Of a stretch of DNA of 51,572 bases, positions 15,999 through 23,774 are shown one piece after another. The notes below the pieces were generated by a model. The model worked only from the letters and a program-made list of their open reading frames with translations, did not search any database and was not told where the DNA came from. Origin of the DNA: Lentisphaeria bacterium (GTDB lineage: Bacteria; Verrucomicrobiota; Lentisphaeria; Victivallales; UBA1829). The position numbers were made by a program, and so were the translations under genes. The stretch's first letter is position 1; each line of letters begins with the position of its first letter. The stretch is from contig JAGCNI010000108.1 in the NCBI GenBank assembly GCA_017646015.1, forward strand, positions 1-51,572, in the 5' to 3' direction.

Positions 15999-17457
15999 AA
16001 ATAATATAATTACTGATGCCGGGGTCAGAGAGAATTCTTCTGATTTGATGTTGAAGATTGAAAATGTTTCAAAATGTTTTGAACTGTATAATAACCCCGC
16101 AGATCGCTTGCGTCAGATGTTTCATCCCCGCAAGAAATTGTATAAAGAATTCTGGGCTTTGCAGAATATTAATTTTGAGCTGCATCGTGGTGAATGTATC
16201 GGGATCATCGGTCGGAACGGTGCCGGCAAATCGACGTTGTTGCAGATTATTACCGGAACGTTGGGTGCGACGACCGGGACGGTAGAACGGAATGGCAAGA
16301 TTGCCGCTCTGCTTGAGTTGGGAAGTGGATTCGATCCGGAATTCACCGGACGGCAAAATGTGTTTTTCAATGCATCTATTTTGGGGATGTCTGAAGAAAA
16401 AACTGCGGAAAAGTTTCAGGATATTGTTGATTTTGCTGATATCGGAGATTTTCTGGATCAGCCAGTGAAGACCTATTCCAGCGGGATGATGGCAAGACTT
16501 GCATTTGCTGTGAATGCTTTTGTGGATGCTGACTTACTGATCGTCGATGAAATCCTGTCGGTCGGGGATGCACTTTTTCAGCAGAAATGCAATTTGCACT
16601 TGAAGCGACTCTTGGAAAAAGGAACTTCTCTGTTGTTTGTTTCCCACAGTACCGGTGCGGTTCAACAGCTTTGTTCCAAGGCCTTGTATCTTGATCATGG
16701 TAAAATGGTTACTTTTTCTGATTCTGCAACTGCAATTTCCATGTATTTGAAAGATCTCAGTCTTACTTCCTCCAATAAAACTTCCGGTACAAAAGAGAAT
16801 ATTCCTGCAAAATCTGCTGATGATTCTGCAAAAACCAAGACTGAGCCGGTGGAGAAAAAAACAGTTGTTCCGGTAGAGGAAGAAAAGAAAGAACCACCCA
16901 AAAAAATCTTTTATGAAATCTATGAAGCAGGAAAAAATATTTCTATTCCCCTGTCTCCTGTGAATGAAGCGGTGTATGAAAAAAAGAATCAGGGAGAACG
17001 TTATGGTTCCATGCGTGCAAAAATCATCGGAGTGGATATCTTTGATGCCCAAGGAAAGCCGAGAGAATGTTTCATGACAGGTGAGACAATGGTTTTCCGT
17101 ATGCATGTAAAATCAGATCATGATATCAACAGAGTTTGTTACAACCTGAAAATTTTAACTGAGTACGGAGTAGGAGTGGTTCATTTTTCATCCTATGAAC
17201 GTGGACAGAAAGAACTTATGTTAAAAGCCGGAGAGACTGTTTCGATTGATTTTGTGATTCCTTGTGTTTTGGGCGGAAAAAGAAAATATCAGGTACTTGC
17301 CAGTCTGACAACACTTGAAAATGGAAGCACGATGATGGGCGAACATGAAGTTTTGGATGCGATTCAATCCTGCAATGTCTTTGAAGTCAGAAATACAGAA
17401 GGATATGATATTTGGGATTTAATTGATATTCCTTGCACAATCAAACAGGTAAAATGA
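15988..17457 (+). CDS. Polysaccharide ABC transporter ATPase with C-terminal glycan-recognition domain (Wzt-like)
   Basis: A 489-residue ATPase pairing with the permease. The nucleotide domain (~20-255) has Walker A GRNGAGKS (75-82), signature YSSGM (163-167), Walker B LLIVDE (183-188) and switch His220. A Lys/Glu/Pro-rich linker (~262-306) leads to a beta-rich domain (~335-489) with the layout of the Wzt C-terminal domain. In E. coli O8/O9a that domain binds the modified non-reducing end of the chain and gates export. The start at 15988 has AAAGGA seven bases upstream. The presence of the C-terminal domain predicts a capped polymer, matching the methyltransferase next door. Confidence 0.9.
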   Translation: MSSENNIITDAGVRENSSDLMLKIENVSKCFELYNNPADRLRQMFHPRKKLYKEFWALQNINFELHRGECIGIIGRNGAGKSTLLQIITGTLGATTGTVERNGKIAALLELGSGFDPEFTGRQNVFFNASILGMSEEKTAEKFQDIVDFADIGDFLDQPVKTYSSGMMARLAFAVNAFVDADLLIVDEILSVGDALFQQKCNLHLKRLLEKGTSLLFVSHSTGAVQQLCSKALYLDHGKMVTFSDSATAISMYLKDLSLTSSNKTSGTKENIPAKSADDSAKTKTEPVEKKTVVPVEEEKKEPPKKIFYEIYEAGKNISIPLSPVNEAVYEKKNQGERYGSMRAKIIGVDIFDAQGKPRECFMTGETMVFRMHVKSDHDINRVCYNLKILTEYGVGVVHFSSYERGQKELMLKAGETVSIDFVIPCVLGGKRKYQVLASLTTLENGSTMMGEHEVLDAIQSCNVFEVRNTEGYDIWDLIDIPCTIKQVK

Positions 17458-17471
17458 GATAGAGGAAGACC

Positions 17472-19193
17472 ATGAAAAAAGTAGAACATATAATTTCGGC
17501 ACTATCTTTTCCGCATGTGATTGATGATTTGATTATTCCTTTTCAAATCAGCAACGAAGAGGTCTATCCGGATCGTCTTGCTTTTTTGGTGGATGCGGTC
17601 AAAGGGAAACGTGTTTTGCATTTGGGATGTTGTGACCATATTGATATTATTGAACAGAAGATTGCGAACAATATCTGGTTGCACGGGCTGCTCTGTGATG
17701 CATCTGAATTATGCTATGGCATAGACAATAATCAGGAAGCGGTTGACTTTCTGACCAATAAAGGCTGGAAAAATATTTATTGTGCGGATATCAGCCGGGG
17801 AATACCGGAAGAGGTAAGACAGCAGCATTTTGATGTAATGATTCTCGGGGAGATTCTTGAGCATATCAATGATCCTGCTGCTTTCTTGAAACAGTTACAT
17901 TCATTTTTTGATTATGAATATACTTTGATCATTACAGTTCCCAATGCGTTTACTTTGGATAACTGGAAGAATGTAATGAATAATTTTGAACGGATCAATT
18001 CTGATCACCGTTATTGGTTTACGCCCTATACGATTTCAAAAATCTGCTATGAAGGCGGTTATAAAACAAAAAATGTCAACTTTGTCTATCGTTCTTCAGA
18101 GACAAAATATGGAATTGGAAGTGATATTGATAAATCGCTCTTCCGCTATTATCCAGGATTCCGTGATGTGCTCGTTGTTGAAGCCTCTTCAACCGGTGAT
18201 GGATTGAAAGATAAAATCAATCCGGAGATTCCAGAGTTGAATAAAGAGGATATTTATTCTTTATTCCGTTGGGATTCTTCTCCGGAATCATGTAAGTTCC
18301 GTTCCTTTGTAAAAAACACCTTGTACAGTTTGGAAAGATCCTGGAATACTTCTGTTTATGACAGAAATTTACAGATGTTTCTTGCAGAACAGGAACGCAT
18401 TGTTGAGGAAAATCAGAAGCTCGGTACGGATTTGCAAACAGTTACAGCACAGAAAAATACGCAGTCAGCACAGTTGACAGATGCACTCCGTGCCAATGAA
18501 AAAATGTCTGTGGAATTGGGGGAAGCTCTCAAGGCAAGAGAAGAACGGAGCCGTTTACAGGCGTCATTGGATGAGGCTGGCAAACGGGAGGCAGAACTTC
18601 GATCCGGAAATGAAATATTGAAAAATACCGTGGCTGAACGTGACCGGACTGTTGTTGCTGTCACCACTGAAAATAATCACTTGAAAAATTCTTTGACGGA
18701 ATATGAAAAGTCGGTTGCCGAAGTTCGATCCGGAAATGAGGAGTTGAAAAAACTCTTGGCAGAACAGGAAAAAATGATTGCTGTTCTTACTTTGGAAAAG
18801 GAACAGCTTTCCAGTCGTCTGGCAGAGACCGGGAAAACTCTCAGTAAGACAGAAGAGGTGTTGTCTAAGAAAAATGATGAGTTGGCAGTTCAGCAGAAAG
18901 CGTTACAGGAAGTGAAGAGTCGTATGGCAAGACAGGATTCTGACATTGCTTCTGCAACACGCGAAAATATTGCTTTGCAAAGTCAGCTCAATTCGTTGAA
19001 ACAGGAAAATTTAAGAGTTTCAGCAGACTTGCTTCACATGACCGGACATTCACAATATCTTTCTGCGGAATTGACTAAAAAAATCGCCGAAGCAGAGGAG
19101 TATTTTGCGGAAGCTCAGCAGTATCAGACACGATATTTCCGGCTCTGTGCAAAAATTCGGAAAATATTGAAAAAGATTTTATTCCTCAAATAA
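17472..19193 (+). CDS. SAM-dependent methyltransferase fused to a long coiled coil (WbdD-like capping enzyme and ruler, predicted)
   Basis: A 573-residue protein. Residues ~35-240 form a class I methyltransferase: motif I VLHLGCCD (48-55), acidic GIDNN (83-87), and DVMILGEILEHI (121-132). Residues ~310-520 are heptad-rich coiled coil, including an internal 42-residue repeat (374-415 and 416-457). At 525-536 is GHSQYLSAELTK, the same module that repeats in the next gene product. The last ~30 residues are basic and amphipathic (IRKILKKILFLK), suited to membrane contact. No kinase domain is seen between methyltransferase and coil, so it resembles the O8 (methyl only) rather than O9a (methyl-phosphate) WbdD plan. 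The chain-capping role is inferred from order and architecture. Confidence 0.85.
   Translation: MKKVEHIISALSFPHVIDDLIIPFQISNEEVYPDRLAFLVDAVKGKRVLHLGCCDHIDIIEQKIANNIWLHGLLCDASELCYGIDNNQEAVDFLTNKGWKNIYCADISRGIPEEVRQQHFDVMILGEILEHINDPAAFLKQLHSFFDYEYTLIITVPNAFTLDNWKNVMNNFERINSDHRYWFTPYTISKICYEGGYKTKNVNFVYRSSETKYGIGSDIDKSLFRYYPGFRDVLVVEASSTGDGLKDKINPEIPELNKEDIYSLFRWDSSPESCKFRSFVKNTLYSLERSWNTSVYDRNLQMFLAEQERIVEENQKLGTDLQTVTAQKNTQSAQLTDALRANEKMSVELGEALKAREERSRLQASLDEAGKREAELRSGNEILKNTVAERDRTVVAVTTENNHLKNSLTEYEKSVAEVRSGNEELKKLLAEQEKMIAVLTLEKEQLSSRLAETGKTLSKTEEVLSKKNDELAVQQKALQEVKSRMARQDSDIASATRENIALQSQLNSLKQENLRVSADLLHMTGHSQYLSAELTKKIAEAEEYFAEAQQYQTRYFRLCAKIRKILKKILFLK
18591..18842 (+). repeat. 126-bp tandem duplication inside the coiled-coil coding region
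   Basis: Two successive 126-bp units (42 codons, six heptads) begin with A-E-L/V-R-S-G-N-E. The DNA TTCGATCCGGAAATGA occurs at 18598 and again exactly 126 bases on, at 18724. The protein repeat is clear for about 25 residues per unit and decays afterwards. Confidence 0.75.
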
Positions 19194-19237
19194 GGTGTTG
19201 GGGCGAGAATAGAAATTACAGAAAAGAGGATAATATC

Positions 19238-22200
19238 ATGAAAAGTAATAGTACAGTATCTGTTATTGTTCCGGTATTCAATACGGAAAAATATTTGCAG
19301 GCTGCATTGGATTCTCTGTTCAAACAGACTCTGAAAGATATTGAGATCATCTGTGTGAATGATGGTTCAACCGATTCATCCCGCCAGATCCTGGAAGAGA
19401 ACAAAGATCGGATCCAGATCGTAGATAAAGAAAATGGCGGTCTTTCTTCTGCCCGGAATGCAGGTCTGCTCCGTGCTCAGGGAAAATATGTATATTTCTT
19501 TGACAGTGATGATCTTCTGATGCCGGATGCCTTGGAAACACTGTATTTGCAGTCCGAAAAAAATGAGTTGGATATTCTTCATTTTGAGTGGGTCCGGTTC
19601 TTTGATGATGAGGATGCCAAACAACATTTCAATGGCAATACGCAGGATTCGCTGAACGGGATTTATAATCAGGTTTATGAGAATGGCGAATTATTTGCAC
19701 AGAAAGTGGGAAATGATGATTTCCGTTCCAGTGCCTGTCTGCGTTTTTTCCGGAAAGAATTTCTGGATCGTGAATCTCTGACTTTTCTGGAGGGGATCGT
19801 TCACGAAGATGAACTTTTTGCAGTTCTGTGTGATGTCCATGCCAAACGGGTGATGCATTGTCCGCATAAATTTTTCCACCGTCGTGTCCGCAGCAATTCG
19901 ATCATGACAGCGAAGAATACCAATCATCTTCATGCTGCCTGCCGTTTTATTGTGGCTGCGACTTTGTTGGAACATTTTGAAAAACAGCAGAATATTGCAG
20001 ACGCAGTGTTGGAAAAGGTCCGGAAACGGATCGAAATCGTTTTGAATGCGGCACTGTGGGATTATATTCATCTGGAAGATAATCAGAAAATATTGGTGCG
20101 TGAGGAGTTCCAGAAAAAGACCGGACTTGCCTGTGAAGTATTTCTGCATATTTGTGAATATGCGTTTCAGCGCGGCTGCATTCAGAAAAATAAATTGGAA
20201 TCCCAACTCAATGAGTATCAGGAAAAACTCTCTTCCATTGAGAATAAATTGGCTTATGAATCCAAAATTCTTTCTGATCCGGAAAAGAAACTCGGCGATG
20301 GATGTGTTGCTGTCGGCAAAATGGAAGAGAATGACACTGCCCCTCTGATTTCTGTGATTATTCCTGTTTTCAATATGGAAAAATATCTGGGTGAAAGTTT
20401 GCGTTCTGTGATATCCCAGACTCTTCAGAATATTGAGATCATCTGTGTTGATGACGGATCCAAAGATGCGTCTGTGAGTGTGCTGAAAGGTTTTGCTGCG
20501 AATGATTCCCGGATCCGTATTTTCCAACAGCCGAACTCCGGAGTGGCAGCCGCCCGTAATCTCGGGATGCTCCATGCCAAAGGGAAATTTCTGGCATTTC
20601 TGGATCCGGATGATATGTATCCGGAGGAAAAGACACTGGAAAAATTGTATCATGCAGCCGTTGACAATGATGTGTTGATTGCCGGGGGAAGTGTCTGCTG
20701 GCTGGAAAACGGGGTGATTCAGGAACATCCGGAACGCGGATTCGGCGAGATGGTTTTTGAAACCAGCGGGAAACGATCCTATGCGGATTATCAATATGAT
20801 TATGGATTCTGGCGATTCATTTACAATCGTGAACTGGTTCAGAAAAACAACATCGTATTTCCGCCATACCGTCGTTTCCAGGATCCGCCTTTCATGGTGG
20901 CGACCTTTGCGGCTGCCGGAGATTTTTATGTATTGAAAGAACCTGTGTATGTGTATCGTGCAAACTACCGGAAACAGGATGTTTCTGCCATGCCGATCGA
21001 TAAGGTGTTGGATATTTATTCCGGTAATCTGGATGTGATCCGTATTGCAAAAGCTTATTCTCTGAATCGTTTTCATCAGCGTGTATTTAAGAGAATCAAC
21101 TGTGAATTGCATGAAATTTCCTATTCCGCTGTATATAACGGAAATCGTGCAGTGTTCGATAAATTGATGGCGATTCAGAAAGAATTAGATCCGCAATTTT
21201 TGGAAGAGGAGGATTCATTGCTGATTCCTTTGAAGAGAATTTTTGAATCCTGCACGAATAATAACCGTTTGATTTTTTCAATTATTATTCCTGTTTATAA
21301 GACAGAACAATATCTGGAACAATGTATCAATGCCCTTCGCAGACAGACTGTTCGGAAATTTGAGGTGATTTTTGTTGATGATGGCAGCAATGGAAATTGC
21401 GAGCAGATTGTGGCAGACAGTTATGATTCCCGATTCCGTTATATCCGTCATGAAGAGAATAGAGGTTTGTTGGCTGCCAGAATTACCGGAGCCCGGCATG
21501 CTCAAGGAGAATTTTTGGTTCATTTGGATCCTGATGATACCTATGAACCGCATTTGCTGCAAAATCTTTTGAATGTGATCAATGCTTGTTCTGATGTGGA
21601 CATCATCACCTACTGGGCGAATATTATTGAGGGAGATAAAAAATCCGCATTCTGGGCAAATAATCCGACGGAAACAGTGGTTGGCAAAGAGATTTTCTCC
21701 CGGCTCATCAATGGAAAACAGTATTGGACAATCTGGGGAAAATGTATTCGCAGATCACTTTATATCAAGGCGGTTGATGCGTTGGATCTCCCGCAAGATT
21801 TGAATTTGACGAATACGGAAGATTTGTTGCAATTTCTGCCGATCGCATATTTCGCCAGGAAAATGGTTTCTATTGAATATCCCGGATATAATTATTTCAA
21901 AAATCCGCAGTCTGTGACAATGAATGTCACGCAGATGGATAAGTGGACAAGATGCTTTACCAATGTTTACAACTCCTGGAAATATCTCTGCCGTTTTGCC
22001 GAAGCACAGCATGTGACAGAAGAAGAACTCTGTCGGATCCGGAATTTGCAGAAAGGTGTGATTGAATGGGGCTTGAAGCTGATCGATCCAATGCCTGCCA
22101 AAGATTGGAATGAACATTTTACAGTGCTGCATGATTGCTGTTATCAGAGTTATCTTTATAATATTATTTGCAGTAAATATATGTCTCATTTTTACGACTT

Positions 22201-23767
22201 GGATCTTTCCCCGGTAAAACTGCCGACTGTTCCTGATCGGAAAATTCAGACTGTCGCTGTGCTCAGTGATACTATGGCCGGTGGGGGTGCTGAACGGGCT
22301 ACGGCTGTGTTGATCCGGAATTTTGTGGAAAATGGTTACCGGGTCGTTCTTTTCAATGGTTATGAGCCAAAATCCAATGAATATGATTTTCCGAGCGTGC
22401 CTCGTTATATCCTGCCGGAAAGTTACAGCGTAGAACGTTGGGATATGCTGCAAAAAAAATGTCAGGAACATCAGGTCGATTGTGCCATTCTTATCGGTCA
22501 TCTGCACTTGCGGGCTTATATTGATTTGATTTGTCTTAAAATGACAGGATGCAGAATTGTCATGCAGGAACATTCTGCCTATCTTTATCCCTTGATCGAT
22601 TCTGCGTATTATACCAACTTCTTCTATCGCAAGCCATTCTACAAAATTGCAGATGTTTTGACTTGTCTTTCTGATTACAATGTAAAGTGGTGGCAGACTG
22701 CTGGCGTTTCTCAAACTGTTTATATGCCGAATTTCCTTACTTTCAAATGTGATGAAAATGTTGCTCAATCCTCATTGAGCAGCAGTGATTTACTGTTTGT
22801 CGGACGTATTTCAAGATTGAAAGGTGCATTCAAAGCTGTTGATATGATGAAATTCCTGATTACAAAACAGCCTGAGGCAAAACTTTATATGTTGGGACGT
22901 TTCGTGACAGAGAAAGAGGAAAAAGAATTCAGAGATCATGTAGCAGCCCGGGGCGTTGAAAATAATGTAGAAATCGTTGGTTCTGTCACTGATGTGGCTG
23001 CTTATTTCAAAAAGGCTGCCGCTCTGGTGATGTGTTCCCGTGTGGAAGGGGCTCCGATGGTTCTCTTTGAAGCAAAAGCCTATGGCGTGCCGACTGTTTT
23101 GTTTGATCTGCCGTATGTGGACAGTACCACTCCGGAAGAGGGGGTTGTTTCGGTTCCGCAGGATGATGTCAAAGCGATGGCGGATCGTCTGGCTGAACTG
23201 CTTGGAGAGGATAGAACTGAATTGCAGAAACTGGGAGCTCTTGCCAAGAAGAGTCTGACGCGTTTTACGGATGCTGTGATCATGGAACAGTGGAAAGCTC
23301 TGTTTGCAAAATTGGAATCCGGTATTCCTCTTGAAGCCGCTCCTGTTGATCCGCTTTTGAAAGTGACCATGAACGAATTTGAAATGACGATCCGTGGAAT
23401 GTCCGCACGAATAGAGGAAGGCTTGGGGAAAATCGGTCATAACCAGTGGCTTACCTCCGAGCTTACCAAGGCAAAAGGACATGGAGATTATCTTTCTGCA
23501 GAGTTGACTCATATGACTGGACATGCTCAGTATCTTTCTGCTGAATTGACAAAGGCACAGGGGCATGGGCAGTATCTTTCTGCAGAATTGCTGAAAGCTC
23601 AGGGGAATGAGCAGTATCTTTCTGCTGAATTGACAAAGGCACAGGCATATTATGAATCTCTTGAAGCAGAGTTGGCAGTATATAAAAGGTATTTCCTGGT
23701 TCGGCTGGTGAAGAAATTCTGCCGGATCCCTGCAAAATTGAAATCCATATTCATGCGGGGAAGATGA
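19238..23767 (+). CDS. Giant multidomain glycosyltransferase: GT2-GT2-GT2-GT4 plus C-terminal repeat module
   Basis: A 1509-residue cytosolic or membrane-associated glycan polymerase candidate. GT2 domain 1 (~1-240: SVIVPVFNTEKYL, NDGSTDSS, FDSDD), GT2 domain 2 (~370-620: SVIIPVFNMEKYL, DDGSKDAS, LDPDD), GT2 domain 3 (~680-900: SIIIPVYKTEQYL, DDGSNGN, LDPDD) and a GT4 domain (~1004-1370: AGGGAERAT, FVGRISRLKGA, VEGAPMVLFEAKAYG). All three GT2 domains keep the aspartates for nucleotide-sugar and metal binding. Residues 1400-1483 hold six 14-residue repeats (GHxxYLSAELTKAQ), then a basic amphipathic tail. It resembles multi-active-site O-antigen polymerases such as WbdA, but the sugars are unknown. 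It lies 44 bases after the methyltransferase gene. Confidence 0.9.
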   Translation: MKSNSTVSVIVPVFNTEKYLQAALDSLFKQTLKDIEIICVNDGSTDSSRQILEENKDRIQIVDKENGGLSSARNAGLLRAQGKYVYFFDSDDLLMPDALETLYLQSEKNELDILHFEWVRFFDDEDAKQHFNGNTQDSLNGIYNQVYENGELFAQKVGNDDFRSSACLRFFRKEFLDRESLTFLEGIVHEDELFAVLCDVHAKRVMHCPHKFFHRRVRSNSIMTAKNTNHLHAACRFIVAATLLEHFEKQQNIADAVLEKVRKRIEIVLNAALWDYIHLEDNQKILVREEFQKKTGLACEVFLHICEYAFQRGCIQKNKLESQLNEYQEKLSSIENKLAYESKILSDPEKKLGDGCVAVGKMEENDTAPLISVIIPVFNMEKYLGESLRSVISQTLQNIEIICVDDGSKDASVSVLKGFAANDSRIRIFQQPNSGVAAARNLGMLHAKGKFLAFLDPDDMYPEEKTLEKLYHAAVDNDVLIAGGSVCWLENGVIQEHPERGFGEMVFETSGKRSYADYQYDYGFWRFIYNRELVQKNNIVFPPYRRFQDPPFMVATFAAAGDFYVLKEPVYVYRANYRKQDVSAMPIDKVLDIYSGNLDVIRIAKAYSLNRFHQRVFKRINCELHEISYSAVYNGNRAVFDKLMAIQKELDPQFLEEEDSLLIPLKRIFESCTNNNRLIFSIIIPVYKTEQYLEQCINALRRQTVRKFEVIFVDDGSNGNCEQIVADSYDSRFRYIRHEENRGLLAARITGARHAQGEFLVHLDPDDTYEPHLLQNLLNVINACSDVDIITYWANIIEGDKKSAFWANNPTETVVGKEIFSRLINGKQYWTIWGKCIRRSLYIKAVDALDLPQDLNLTNTEDLLQFLPIAYFARKMVSIEYPGYNYFKNPQSVTMNVTQMDKWTRCFTNVYNSWKYLCRFAEAQHVTEEELCRIRNLQKGVIEWGLKLIDPMPAKDWNEHFTVLHDCCYQSYLYNIICSKYMSHFYDLDLSPVKLPTVPDRKIQTVAVLSDTMAGGGAERATAVLIRNFVENGYRVVLFNGYEPKSNEYDFPSVPRYILPESYSVERWDMLQKKCQEHQVDCAILIGHLHLRAYIDLICLKMTGCRIVMQEHSAYLYPLIDSAYYTNFFYRKPFYKIADVLTCLSDYNVKWWQTAGVSQTVYMPNFLTFKCDENVAQSSLSSSDLLFVGRISRLKGAFKAVDMMKFLITKQPEAKLYMLGRFVTEKEEKEFRDHVAARGVENNVEIVGSVTDVAAYFKKAAALVMCSRVEGAPMVLFEAKAYGVPTVLFDLPYVDSTTPEEGVVSVPQDDVKAMADRLAELLGEDRTELQKLGALAKKSLTRFTDAVIMEQWKALFAKLESGIPLEAAPVDPLLKVTMNEFEMTIRGMSARIEEGLGKIGHNQWLTSELTKAKGHGDYLSAELTHMTGHAQYLSAELTKAQGHGQYLSAELLKAQGNEQYLSAELTKAQAYYESLEAELAVYKRYFLVRLVKKFCRIPAKLKSIFMRGR
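23435..23644 (+). repeat. 42-bp tandem repeats encoding the GHxxYLSAELTKAQ module
   Basis: Five in-frame 42-bp units, with a sixth degenerate unit after them, encode residues 1400-1469 (+1470-1483). The core CAGTATCTTTCTGC recurs almost unchanged. The third unit is preceded by CATATGACTGGACATG, which closely matches the single copy in the methyltransferase gene at about 19035-19080. Confidence 0.85.
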
Positions 23768-23774
23768 GGCTCTT

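Noticed and set aside
19691-21112. 473-codon open frame opposite the giant glycosyltransferase gene
   Set aside because: Antisense shadow. Composition (His/Ile/Phe/Gln-rich) is unlike neighbouring proteins, and all glycosyltransferase motifs are on the other strand.
21755-22768. 337-codon open frame opposite the GT4 part of the giant glycosyltransferase gene
   Set aside because: Antisense shadow without motifs or ribosome site.
23435-23644. Possible CRISPR or minisatellite
   Set aside because: Repeats are in frame, contiguous and without spacers. They encode a protein module.
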